From: Gammaproteobacteria bacterium
Lineage (GTDB): Bacteria > Pseudomonadota > Gammaproteobacteria > Steroidobacterales > Steroidobacteraceae
Assembly: GCA_028870275.1 (NCBI GenBank)
Contig: JAGWPY010000035.1
Coordinates: 1 to 35,269 of the forward strand
Length of the DNA stretch: 35,269 nt
Direction of reading: 5' to 3'
A program made the translations under genes and the position numbers. The notes below the pieces were generated by a model. It saw only the letters and a list, made by a program, of their open reading frames with translations. It ran no database searches and was not told the origin of the DNA. Below are positions 15,374 through 23,586 of this stretch, piece by piece; positions within the stretch are counted from its first letter, which is position 1; every line of letters begins with the position of its first letter.

Positions 15374-17863
15374 ATGCGGGTCGCCGTTTTCGCCTTGCGC
15401 AACCTCTGGCGCGATCTGAAGTCGGGCGATTCGGCGGTGTTGCTCGCGGCACTCGTGGTCGCCGTCGCATCGCTGACCGCGGTCGGCTTCTTCACGAGCC
15501 GGATCGCCGCCGGTGTGCGTCGTCAGGCGAGCGCGGTGCTCGCGGCCGATCTGCGCCTCGATTCGCCCGATCCGCTCTCGCCACGTTATTTCGCCGAGGC
15601 GCGTGCCGAAGGTATGCGGGTCTGCGAGGAGGTCTCGTTCGCGACGGCCCTGTTCCGCGGTGAGCGCAGCCAGCTCGCGGCCATCGTCGCGGTCCAGCCC
15701 GGGTATCCGTTGCGCGGACGGGTGCGCGTCTCGGCGACGCCCTACGGTCCGGCCCGGACCGTGGAATCGATCCCCGCACCGGGCGATGCCTGGCTCGATC
15801 CGCGCGCCGTGCTGCAGCTCGGTCTGCGTCCGGGCGACCCCTTGCAGATCGGCGCGGCGACGCTGCGCTTCACGCGGGTCCTCGACTATCGTCCCGATCA
15901 GGGCAGCGGGTTCGTGAACCTCGCGCCGACCGTGCTGATCAACGCGCACGATCTGCCGGCCACGGCGCTGATCCAGCCTGGCAGCCGGGCGACCTACGCG
16001 GCGCTGTTTGCCGGCGACGCCGTCGCGGTGGCGAAGTTTCGCCGCTGGTTGGTCGCGAACAAGCGGCCCGGGGAGACGCTGCGGGAGATCGACGACACCA
16101 GCCGGCAGCTGCAGTCGGCCACCTCGCGCGCGAACCGCTTCCTGAACCTTGCGAGCCTCGCCACGGTGCTGCTCGGCGCCGTCGCGGTCGCGATGGGTGC
16201 GAGGCGCTACGCCGCGCGCCACCTCGACACGGTCGCGTTGATGAAATGCATGGGCGCTTCGCAGGCGTTCGTGCTCGCCGTGGCGATCGTCGAACTCCTC
16301 GCGCTCGCCCTGGCGGCGATCCCGATCGGAGCGCTCTTCGGCTATCTCGCGCAGGCGGGCATCGTCTGGCTGCTTCGCGGCGTGCTGCGTGAGGCACTGC
16401 CTCCGGCATCGCTCGCCCCGGTGGCCGTCGCCGCCGCGACCGTGGTGGCGATGCTCGCCGGGGCCGCATTGCCGCCGTTGCTGCGCCTGCGGCGAACGCC
16501 GCCCTTGCGGGTGCTGCGCGGGGAGGCGGCGCCGCCGCCCATCGGCCTGTGGCTCGCCTACCTGCTCGCCGCGGCAGCTCTGTTCGCCACCCTATGGCTC
16601 ATGGTCCGCGATCCGGCCCTGGTGCTGGACGTGTCCGCGGGCGCGATCGGTGTGGGGCTGGCGCTGTCGGTCGCAGGACTCGCGCTGGTGCGGCTCGCCG
16701 GACGGCTGCGTGCCTCGGTGGGCGTCGCCTGGCGCTACGGGCTCGCGAACGTCGCGCGCCGCGGCGCCTCCAGCGTCGTGCAGGTCGTCGCGTTCGGTCT
16801 CGGCCTGATGGTCCTGCTGCTGCTCGCGGTGGTGCGCAACGACCTGTTGTCCGATTGGCGCTCCGGGCTCGATGCCAAGGCGCCGAACAACTATCTGATC
16901 AACATCCGGCCCGAGGACATCGCCGCGCTGCGCAGTTACTTGCGAGCGCAGGGCATCGAGCCCCAGCCGATGTATCCGATGATCCGTGCGCGCATGACGG
17001 CGATCGATTCGCGCCCCGTCGGTACGCTGCATTTCGCCAGTGCACGCGGGCGCGCGTTCGCCGAGCGCGAACAGAATCTCACCTGGTCGGCCGGGCTCAT
17101 GCCGGACAACACCCTGGTCGCGGGCCGCTGGTGGAGCCCGACCGACGCGGCGAAACCTCTCGTATCCATCTCCACCGAGTACCGCGATGCGCTGCATCTG
17201 CGGATCGGCGACCGGATCAGTTTCGACGTCGCCGGCGAGAACCTGACCGTCACCGTGGCGAGCGTGCGCAAGGTCCGCTGGGACAGTTTCCGGCCGAATT
17301 TCTTCCTGGTCTTTCCGCCGCGTCTGCTCGACGGTGCGGCCGGAACCTACATGACCGCGCTGCACCTCGACCAGCGCGGGCGTGCCGCGCTGGTCGGTCT
17401 GGTGCGCCGCTTTCCGAGCGTCTCGGTGTTCGACGTCGAGGCGATCCTCGCCCAGATCCGCGCGATCATGGATCGGGCCTCGCTCGCGATCCAGTACGTG
17501 TTCCTGTTCACGCTGGCCGCCGGCGTCGTGGTGTTGCTTGCGGCGGTACAGGCGACGCGCGACGAACGACGCTACGAGAGCGCCATCCTGCGCACGCTCG
17601 GCGCGAGCCGACAGGTCGTCTTCAAGGGTGTCGCGGCGGAGTTCACGGCGCTCGGTCTGATCGCCGGAACGCTGGGCGCCGGAGGAGCGAGCCTGATCGG
17701 CTGGCTGCTCGCGCGGCGCCTGTTCTCGCTCTCATACGGCTTCGATCCCCTCGTCTGGCTCGCCGGAACGATCGGCGGTGCGGTGCTGGTGGGCGCGAGC
17801 GGTATGCTCGCGGCGCGCCGCGCGGTCGTGACGCCGCCGGTCGAAGCCCTGCGCGACGATTGA
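15374..17863 (+). CDS. ybbP: FtsX-like ABC permease, YbbP family
   Basis: The membrane partner of YbbA in the inner membrane. The 829-residue product is of YbbP size. It has an N-terminal membrane helix (about 18-40), a periplasmic domain, and two FtsX-type four-helix units around residues 255-380 and 690-820. Two extra helices lie in the middle (about 390-440). NLTWSAGLMPDNTLVAGRWW is a typical periplasmic-domain stretch of this family. Helices such as VALMKCMGASQAFVLAVAIV show the FtsX signature with MKxMGAS. Translation is likely coupled to ybbA. The family has been linked to TesA by gene neighbourhood, as here. Confidence 0.92.
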   Translation: MRVAVFALRNLWRDLKSGDSAVLLAALVVAVASLTAVGFFTSRIAAGVRRQASAVLAADLRLDSPDPLSPRYFAEARAEGMRVCEEVSFATALFRGERSQLAAIVAVQPGYPLRGRVRVSATPYGPARTVESIPAPGDAWLDPRAVLQLGLRPGDPLQIGAATLRFTRVLDYRPDQGSGFVNLAPTVLINAHDLPATALIQPGSRATYAALFAGDAVAVAKFRRWLVANKRPGETLREIDDTSRQLQSATSRANRFLNLASLATVLLGAVAVAMGARRYAARHLDTVALMKCMGASQAFVLAVAIVELLALALAAIPIGALFGYLAQAGIVWLLRGVLREALPPASLAPVAVAAATVVAMLAGAALPPLLRLRRTPPLRVLRGEAAPPPIGLWLAYLLAAAALFATLWLMVRDPALVLDVSAGAIGVGLALSVAGLALVRLAGRLRASVGVAWRYGLANVARRGASSVVQVVAFGLGLMVLLLLAVVRNDLLSDWRSGLDAKAPNNYLINIRPEDIAALRSYLRAQGIEPQPMYPMIRARMTAIDSRPVGTLHFASARGRAFAEREQNLTWSAGLMPDNTLVAGRWWSPTDAAKPLVSISTEYRDALHLRIGDRISFDVAGENLTVTVASVRKVRWDSFRPNFFLVFPPRLLDGAAGTYMTALHLDQRGRAALVGLVRRFPSVSVFDVEAILAQIRAIMDRASLAIQYVFLFTLAAGVVVLLAAVQATRDERRYESAILRTLGASRQVVFKGVAAEFTALGLIAGTLGAGGASLIGWLLARRLFSLSYGFDPLVWLAGTIGGAVLVGASGMLAARRAVVTPPVEALRDD

Positions 17864-17878
17864 AGGCCGGGCGAGGCT

Positions 17879-18625
17879 TCAGCGTACGGTGAGGATCAGC
17901 CAGCCGTCGGCGATCGGCGCGCCGAGCAGGGGCAGGGCCTCGATGCGCAGATCGTAACGGCCGGCCGGGAACGCCGAGGAGTTGAACGAGAGGTTCAGCT
18001 GGCCTGCCGAATCCTTGATCAGGTCCTTGACCTCGAGCATCGGTCCCCGGTCGTGCGCGTCGATCGCGACGCGGAATCGCTGGGCGCGGGCGTAGTTCAT
18101 GTCGATGGACAGGTGAACCAGCGTCGGCTTCGCATGATCGACCGTGAGACCCGCCTGGTCGATGCCCGGCGCGCGGTCCGGCGCGACCTTGAGGTCCAGG
18201 CGGCTCGCGGCCGGTAGCATCGGTCCCTCGATCAGCCGCGCGCGGGCCGCGTCGAGCTCGCTGCGCAACAGCGACAGGTGTTGCGCGAGCGCCCAGATGG
18301 CGAACACGCTCGCGAGCAACAGCCCCGCGGTGACCGCCCTCAGCCATTCGGCCCGCCACCAGGGTGCGCCCGGTTCGGCCAGATCCGCCGGTCGTCCGGC
18401 CGCCTCGAGCAGCTTGAGGCTCGCCTGGGCGCGCCCCGCAAGCCCGCGTTCCTCGAGATAGTCCGGGTGCTCGGCGCACCAGTGCTCGAAGTCGCGCTGT
18501 CCCTTGAAGGGCAGCTTGCCGTCCAGATACCGCTCGAGCAGCCCGTGCTCGTCGACGACCGCGCGGTCTATTCGGGCGCCTGCCGAGGGCGCCCCGGGAG
18601 CTGCGGGCCCGCCAGGCTCGTTCAT
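17879..18625 (-). CDS. Single-pass membrane protein co-transcribed with oxyR, unknown function
   Basis: I do not recognise a named family. The 248-residue product has a Gly/Pro/Ala-rich start and a helical N-terminal segment, HGLLERYLDGKLPFKGQRDF (about 27-46). That segment resembles the start of membrane-bound anti-sigma factors but lacks their zinc-binding Cys/His set. One membrane helix lies at about 96-116. The C-terminal domain (about 130-248) is beta-rich, with ASRLDLKVAPDR, VHLSIDMN and PAGRYDLRIEALP, and is predicted to be periplasmic. Its start overlaps the oxyR stop by the sequence ATGA, so the two are one operon and translation is probably coupled. A sensing or regulatory role is only an inference. 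Confidence 0.75.
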   Translation of the reverse strand: MNEPGGPAAPGAPSAGARIDRAVVDEHGLLERYLDGKLPFKGQRDFEHWCAEHPDYLEERGLAGRAQASLKLLEAAGRPADLAEPGAPWWRAEWLRAVTAGLLLASVFAIWALAQHLSLLRSELDAARARLIEGPMLPAASRLDLKVAPDRAPGIDQAGLTVDHAKPTLVHLSIDMNYARAQRFRVAIDAHDRGPMLEVKDLIKDSAGQLNLSFNSSAFPAGRYDLRIEALPLLGAPIADGWLILTVR

Positions 18626-19512
18626 GGCGACATCGTCCCGGCGATCACGCGACAGATCTCCTCGATCGCCACGGAACGCGTGGTGGACTTGCGCCATACG
18701 GCGCCGACGCGCCGGATCGGCGCGGGTTTCGGGAAGCGCCGCACGGCGAGGCCGCGCTGCGAGGCGAACGGCGCGTCGACCGCGAACTCCGGCAACAGCG
18801 TGATGCCGAGGCCGGCGACCACCATCTGCCGCAGCGTCTCCAGGCTGGTCGCGCGGAAATCCTCGGTCTCGCGCACCCCGGCCCGTGAACAGACCTCGAG
18901 AGCCTGATCTCTGAGGCAATGACCGTCCTCGAGCAGCAGTACCTGCTGGCCGCGCAGGTCCTGGACGCGGATCGTCTGCCGTTCCGCGAGCGGATGGTTG
19001 TTCGGCAGCGCGACCGTGAACGCCTCCTCGTAGAGCTCGCGTGTCTCGAGCCCGTCGAGAGCCACCGGCAAGGCGACGATGCCGAGATCGATCTCGCCCT
19101 CGCGCAGGCGCTTCAGCAGTGGCTCGGTCTGATGCTCGTAGAGCATCAGACCGAGATCCGGCAACGCCTTGCGGATCCGCTTCATGACCCGCGGCAGGAG
19201 GTAAGGGCCGATGGTCGGAATCAGCGCCATCTTGAGCTTGCCGGCGAGCGGGTCGGTATTGTTGCGCGCCAGGGCGACGATCTCGTTGCTCTCGTCGAGC
19301 ATACGGCGGGCGCGAACCACGATCTGCTTGCCGACCTCGGTGAGCTGTACGTGCTTGGGGCGCCGCTCGACCAGCTTCACGCCGAGGTAATCCTCGAGCT
19401 TCTTCAACTGCGCGGACAGCGTCGGCTGACTCACGAAGGTCTTCTCGGCCGCCTTGCCGAAGTGGCCGGTGTCGGCGAGCGCGACCAGGTACTTGAAGTC
19501 CTTGAGGTTCAT
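18622..19512 (-). CDS. oxyR: Hydrogen-peroxide-responsive LysR-type regulator OxyR
   Basis: A cytoplasmic transcription factor activated by peroxide through a disulfide. The 296-residue product has the N-terminal LysR winged helix (FVSQPTLSAQLKKLEDYLG). The effector domain contains the OxyR hallmark LLLEDGHCLRDQALEVC, with Cys199 and Cys208 at exactly the positions of the E. coli redox pair. FRATSLETLRQMVVAGLGITLLP is also diagnostic. The start at 19512 gives the canonical MNLKDFKYLVALAD. It leads a two-gene operon with a membrane protein. An OxyR-like palindrome stands about 15 bp upstream. Confidence 0.95.
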   Translation of the reverse strand: MNLKDFKYLVALADTGHFGKAAEKTFVSQPTLSAQLKKLEDYLGVKLVERRPKHVQLTEVGKQIVVRARRMLDESNEIVALARNNTDPLAGKLKMALIPTIGPYLLPRVMKRIRKALPDLGLMLYEHQTEPLLKRLREGEIDLGIVALPVALDGLETRELYEEAFTVALPNNHPLAERQTIRVQDLRGQQVLLLEDGHCLRDQALEVCSRAGVRETEDFRATSLETLRQMVVAGLGITLLPEFAVDAPFASQRGLAVRRFPKPAPIRRVGAVWRKSTTRSVAIEEICRVIAGTMSP

Positions 19513-19527
19513 CGGTCTCGTTCCTCG

Positions 19528-19542
19528 ATAGAGGCAGTCTAT
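19528..19542. promoter_or_regulatory. OxyR-like binding site upstream of oxyR
   Basis: ATAG-N7-CTAT (19528-19542), within the longer inverted repeat GATAGA-N5-TCTATC (19527-19543), is the dimer half of the known OxyR motif. It starts 15 bp before the oxyR ATG, a position suited to autorepression. A second full ATAG-N7-CTAT unit is not seen at the expected spacing. The inner bases do not match the refined t/a positions. Confidence 0.55.
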
Positions 19543-19586
19543 CAGATGCATGGCGGTGGACGGGCGCGGCGGCGCCGCGGCCGCGG

Positions 19587-19592
19587 TAGAAT
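19587..19592 (+). promoter_or_regulatory. -10 element of the Nudix gene
   Basis: TAGAAT 49 bases before the Nudix ATG, within the divergent oxyR/Nudix region, predicts a leader of about 43 bases. No clear -35. Confidence 0.35.
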
Positions 19593-19641
19593 GCGCCGAG
19601 CCGATCCACCGCTCTACAGCCGCCAGGAGCCGCGACGCCAC

Positions 19642-20106
19642 ATGGTCCCGCCGACCCGCACGCCTCGCCTGTCCGCAGGCGTCGTGACCGTGAGTCTGGT
19701 CGAACGCAAGCTGCGTTTTCTGTTGCTGCGCGCCTACCGTAACTGGGACTTCCCCAAGGGCATGGTCGAACCGGGGGAACAGCCGATCGACGCGGCGACG
19801 CGTGAGGTGCGCGAGGAGACGACCCTCGACGACCTGTCCTTCGACTGGGGTCTCGTCTACATGGAAACCGGTCCCTACAACGGCGGCAAGGTCGCCCGCT
19901 ACTACATCGCTCGCAGCAAGGAGCGGCACGTGAGTCTGCCGGTCAACCCCGAGATCGGTCGCCCGGAGCATCAGGAGGCGATCTGGGTGGACTACGAGCG
20001 TGCCCTCGAACTGGTGTCCTCACGTCTGAAGCCGGTGGTGCGCTGGGCCTATTCGGTCGTGAATCACGGCCCGCCGCCGCCCTCGCCCCCGCCGCGTCGC
20101 GGCTGA
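19642..20106 (+). CDS. Nudix hydrolase, Ap4A-hydrolase-like
   Basis: A cytoplasmic enzyme predicted to hydrolyse a nucleoside diphosphate derivative. The 154-residue product has a Nudix box at residues 40-62 fitting G-x5-E-x7-R-E-U-x-E-E-x-G-U except that Thr61 stands in place of the usual Gly. The flanking WDFPKGMVEPGE and the later EHQEAIWVDYE resemble the WTPPKG and EHQ...W motifs of asymmetric diadenosine tetraphosphatases, so that is the closest guess. The C-terminus is a poly-Pro tail (PPPPSPPPRRG), odd for the family. ATG 19642 has CAGGAG about 12 bases upstream. It is convergent with the PhzF gene. Confidence 0.85.
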   Translation: MVPPTRTPRLSAGVVTVSLVERKLRFLLLRAYRNWDFPKGMVEPGEQPIDAATREVREETTLDDLSFDWGLVYMETGPYNGGKVARYYIARSKERHVSLPVNPEIGRPEHQEAIWVDYERALELVSSRLKPVVRWAYSVVNHGPPPPSPPPRRG

Positions 20107-20116
20107 TCCGCGACGC
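20094..20116. terminator. Hairpin containing the Nudix stop codon, between convergent genes
   Basis: A perfect 9-bp stem, GCGTCGCGG (20094-20102) with CCGCGACGC (20108-20116), encloses the loop CTGAT holding the Nudix TGA. It ends one base before the stop of the convergent PhzF gene. It has no T-run, so the terminator role rests on position. Confidence 0.5.
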
Positions 20117-20980
20117 TCAGGCCAGCTCGAACTCGCCGCGCGCGACCTCGACCACCTCGCCGCCGACGCACACCTCGCCATTGCCGTCGATCTCGAGGTG
20201 CAGCCGGGACGGGCGGCCCACCCGGGCTCCCTGGGAGATCTCGAAGGCGGTCGGTCGCGGGCCGGCGGTCTCGATCCACCAGCCGCCGAGATTCGCGGCG
20301 GCCGAGCCGGTCGCCGGGTCTTCGCGCACGCCATCGCCGTCACGAAAGAAGAACCGCGCCGTCAGGCGCGCAGGTCCCGCGTGGGCGAACACGTAAGCCA
20401 TGCTGATGCCATCCTCGCTGCGCAGCCGGAAGAACGCCTCCGGCCGCGGTGCGGCGCGCTCCACGGCGGCCGTGCTGGCGAGCGGCACGATCAACTGCTC
20501 CTTGCCCGCCTTGACCCACAGGGGCCGATCGGCGAGGTCGGACGGGTCGAGGCCGAGAGCCTGGGCGAGTTCCGCGGACGAGGCCTCGACCTCGCGAGAG
20601 CCGTGGCGGGGCGCCCTGAGCGTCCAGCGGTCGCCGGTGGCCCGAACCGGGATCGATCCGGCGCGCATCCGCAGACGCAGTTGGTCGCCGCCCCGTCCGA
20701 GCGCGCGGCAGACGTGCGCCGTGCCGAGCGTCGGATGGCCGGCGAAGGGCATCTCGTAGGAGGGCGTGAAGATCCTCACCGTGGCGGCGTCGGGCGCCGC
20801 GGCCGGCAGGATGAAGGTCGACTCGGACAGGTTGAACTGGCGGGCGAGCGCCTGCATCGAGGACTCCTCGAGCAGGGCGGCATCCTCGAACACGCACAGC
20901 GGGTTGCCGGTGAGCCCGGCGCGCCCGGTCGCGAACACGTTCACGATCCGGAAGCGCAGGCGCCGCGGGGAGTGGCTCAT
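20117..20980 (-). CDS. PhzF family isomerase/epimerase-like protein
   Basis: A member of the PhzF/DAP-epimerase-like fold; most members outside phenazine clusters have no known substrate. The 287-residue product has the N-terminal VNVFATGRAGLTGNPLCVFED, the active-site Glu53 in NLSESTFILP, and MPFAGHPTLGTAH. The C-terminal EDPATGSAAANLGGWW is the DPATGSA signature. No phenazine genes are nearby, so no phenazine role is implied. It lies 31 bp downstream of the yebC-like gene on the same strand and is probably co-transcribed with it. Confidence 0.9.
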   Translation of the reverse strand: MSHSPRRLRFRIVNVFATGRAGLTGNPLCVFEDAALLEESSMQALARQFNLSESTFILPAAAPDAATVRIFTPSYEMPFAGHPTLGTAHVCRALGRGGDQLRLRMRAGSIPVRATGDRWTLRAPRHGSREVEASSAELAQALGLDPSDLADRPLWVKAGKEQLIVPLASTAAVERAAPRPEAFFRLRSEDGISMAYVFAHAGPARLTARFFFRDGDGVREDPATGSAAANLGGWWIETAGPRPTAFEISQGARVGRPSRLHLEIDGNGEVCVGGEVVEVARGEFELA

Positions 20981-21011
20981 GGGGGCCGGTGGCGAAAGTA
21001 CGGCGTCGCGC

Positions 21012-21737
21012 TCAGACGAGCGTGTGGAAGACCTTCTGCACGTCCTCGTCCTGTTCGAGCCGGTCGATCAGGGTGAGGACTTCGGTCGCCTGTTCTTCGG
21101 GCAGTTCCACCGGGGTCTGACAGATGTATTCGTGTTCGGCCGACACCGGCGTGATGCCGCGCTTCTCGAGCGCTTCCTGGAGGCGACCGAAATCATTGAA
21201 CGCGCAACGCAGCACCAGCTGCGGCTCGCCCTTCTCGCCCGAGCTCTCGCCCATCTCCTCGAGGCCGTGATCGATCATGTCGAGCTCGAGTTCGTCCTGG
21301 TCCTTGATGCTGGCCGGATCGAGTCGGAACACGCCCATCTTCTTGAACTGGAACGCGACGCTGCCGTTGCTGCCGAGATTTCCGCCGTTCTTCGCAAAGA
21401 CGTTGCGCACGTTGCCGACGGTGCGGGTCGGGTTGTCGGTGGCCGCCTCGACCAGCACCGCGACGCCGTGCGGCGCGTACCCCTCGTAGAGGATCTCCTG
21501 GTAGTTCGCGGCTTCCTTGCCGGAGGCGCGGCGGATCGCCGCATCGGTCTTGTCCTTCGGCATGTTGACCGCGCGCGCATTCTGCAGCACGCGGCGCAGG
21601 GCCGGGTTGGAGTTCGGGTCCGTTCCGCCGGCGCGGACCGCGATGGTGATGTCCTTCGCGATCCGCGTGAACTGCTTCGCCATGCGGTTCCAGCGCGCGA
21701 ACATCGTGTGCTTGCGAGTCTCGAATATGCGTCCCAT
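21012..21737 (-). CDS. YebC/PmpR (TACO1) family protein
   Basis: A cytoplasmic protein of a family first described as DNA-binding regulators and more recently linked to translation, including ribosomes paused on Pro-rich sequences. The 241-residue product has the N-terminal [19 protein letters not shown] instead of the more common MAGHS-type start. [37 protein letters not shown] and [16 protein letters not shown] follow, all hallmarks of the family. Start 21737 is chosen because [10 protein letters not shown] is a conserved N-terminus; the frame is open further upstream. It faces the divergent RNA helicase gene. Confidence 0.92.
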   Translation of the reverse strand: MGRIFETRKHTMFARWNRMAKQFTRIAKDITIAVRAGGTDPNSNPALRRVLQNARAVNMPKDKTDAAIRRASGKEAANYQEILYEGYAPHGVAVLVEAATDNPTRTVGNVRNVFAKNGGNLGSNGSVAFQFKKMGVFRLDPASIKDQDELELDMIDHGLEEMGESSGEKGEPQLVLRCAFNDFGRLQEALEKRGITPVSAEHEYICQTPVELPEEQATEVLTLIDRLEQDEDVQKVFHTLV

Positions 21738-21804
21738 GGCGACATGGTAGCAATGTTGTGGCAAACGGCTAGACTTGACGGCCCTGCCGCGAAGAGAACC
21801 ACCC

Positions 21805-23586
21805 ATGCAGCCGTCCGAACCCCGCGCGCCGGCGACGTTTTCGAGCCTCGGTCTCGCCGAACCGGTGCTCGCCGCGCTCGCCGACGTGGGCTATGAGGCG
21901 CCGACCCCGATCCAGGCCGAAACCATCCCGGCGCTGCTCGCGGGCGCGGATCTGCTCGGTCAGGCGCAGACCGGCACCGGCAAGACCGCCGCATTCGCGC
22001 TGCCGGCGCTCTGCAAGCTCGATCTCGCCCGGCGCCAGCCACAGACCCTCGTTCTGGTGCCGACCCGCGAACTCGCGCTGCAGGTCGCCGAAGCGTTTCA
22101 GAAGTACGCGGCCCACCTCACCGGCTTCCACGTCCTGCCGGTCTACGGAGGCCAGAGCTATCAGCCGCAGCTCGCGGCGCTGCGCCGCGGCGTGCACGTC
22201 GTGGTCGGTACTCCGGGACGCGTGATCGACCATCTCGACCGCGGCACGCTCGATCTGTCCGCGCTCGCGATGCTGGTGCTCGACGAGGCCGACGAGATGC
22301 TGCAGATGGGCTTTCTCGATGCGGTCGAACGGGTGCTCGAGAGCACGCCGTCCGGCCGTCAGGTGGCATTGTTCTCGGCGACGCTGCCGACCGCGATCCG
22401 CCGGATCGCCCAGCGTCACCTGCGCAAGCCGACCGAGATCACGATCCGCAACGCCGGGGGCGGCGCCGCGGGCATCCGCCAGCGCTACTGGCTGGTGAGC
22501 GGGGTGCACAAGCTCGACGCGCTCACCCGCATCCTGGAGACGGAGCGGTTCGATGCCCTGCTGGCGTTCACGCGGACCAAGCTATCGACCGTCGAGCTGG
22601 CCGGCCGGCTCGCCGCGCGGGGATTCGCGGCCGAAGCGCTCAATGGAGACGTGCCGCAGGCGCAGCGCGAGCGCATCGTCGAGCGGCTCAAGGGCGGCGA
22701 CATCGACGTGCTGGTCGCCACCGACGTCGCGGCGCGCGGTCTCGACGTCGAGCGGATCTCGCACGTGGTGAACTACGACCTGCCTTACGACGTCGAGTCC
22801 TACGTGCACCGGATCGGACGCACCGGCCGCGCCGGACGCAGCGGCGAGGCGATCCTGTTCGTCGCGCCGCGCGAACGGGGCATGCTGCGCGCGATCGAGC
22901 GTGCGACCCGTCAGCCGGTCGAACCGATGAATCTGCCGAGCATCGACTCGGTCAACCTGCGCCGGCTCGAGAAATTCAAGCAGCGCATCGTCGATGCGGC
23001 CGCCGGCGCGAACGCCGAGCAATACCGGACGATCGTCGAGGAAGTGGCCGCGGAGACCGGCCTGTCGACCGTCGAGATCGCGGCCGCGCTCGCCGCGATC
23101 GCCCAAGGTCCGGAGCCGCTGTTGCTCAGCGCGAAGCCCGATCGGCCCGATCGGCCCGAGGGGTCCGCGCCGGCGGAGGCCGGGCGAACCGCCGAGGCGC
23201 CGACCGCCCGCCGTCGCCGCGAGCCGGACGGCGGTGCCGCGGCCCGTGTCACGGGTGGCGGCTCGCGTCGCCGTCGCGCGGAGCTCGACGAGCGCGAGTC
23301 TTTTCGCGTCGAAGTGGGCGCCGTGCACGGCGTGCGTCCCTCGAACCTGGTCGGCGCGATCGCGAACGAAGCGGGCATCGACGGTGCGCACATCGGCCGC
23401 ATCGAGATTCGCGAGGACTTCAGTCTGGTGGATCTGCCGGTCGGCATGCCGGAACGCATCTTCCGGCGGCTGCAGCGGGCGCGTGTGCTCGGGCGGGAGC
23501 TGCAGATCTCGCGCGCCGCGCCGGAGGGCGAGGGGCCGCGCCGAGCCGACCCTAGACCACGCGGGCGCGGCGCCCGCCCGCGATGA
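21805..23586 (+). CDS. deaD: DEAD-box ATP-dependent RNA helicase, DeaD/CsdA type
   Basis: It unwinds RNA duplexes in ribosome assembly, mRNA decay or cold adaptation. The 593-residue product has the Q-motif ([10 protein letters not shown]), Walker A AQTGTGKT (54-61), PTREL, TPGRVID, DEAD (160-163), SAT, ARGLD and [10 protein letters not shown]. The C-terminal part has an Arg-rich linker (about 465-495) and a DbpA/CsdA-type RNA-binding domain (about 498-575). That domain includes [20 protein letters not shown] and [16 protein letters not shown], which separates DeaD from RhlE or RhlB. The ATG at 21805 is preferred over an upstream TTG at 21775. Its 3' end overlaps the convergent dehydrogenase gene by 35 bp. 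Confidence 0.93.
   Translation: MQPSEPRAPATFSSLGLAEPVLAALADVGYEAPTPIQAETIPALLAGADLLGQAQTGTGKTAAFALPALCKLDLARRQPQTLVLVPTRELALQVAEAFQKYAAHLTGFHVLPVYGGQSYQPQLAALRRGVHVVVGTPGRVIDHLDRGTLDLSALAMLVLDEADEMLQMGFLDAVERVLESTPSGRQVALFSATLPTAIRRIAQRHLRKPTEITIRNAGGGAAGIRQRYWLVSGVHKLDALTRILETERFDALLAFTRTKLSTVELAGRLAARGFAAEALNGDVPQAQRERIVERLKGGDIDVLVATDVAARGLDVERISHVVNYDLPYDVESYVHRIGRTGRAGRSGEAILFVAPRERGMLRAIERATRQPVEPMNLPSIDSVNLRRLEKFKQRIVDAAAGANAEQYRTIVEEVAAETGLSTVEIAAALAAIAQGPEPLLLSAKPDRPDRPEGSAPAEAGRTAEAPTARRRREPDGGAAARVTGGGSRRRRAELDERESFRVEVGAVHGVRPSNLVGAIANEAGIDGAHIGRIEIREDFSLVDLPVGMPERIFRRLQRARVLGRELQISRAAPEGEGPRRADPRPRGRGARPR

Noticed and set aside
20117-20980. Phenazine biosynthesis role for the PhzF-like gene
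   Set aside because: No other phz genes are nearby and PhzF-like proteins are widespread outside phenazine clusters.
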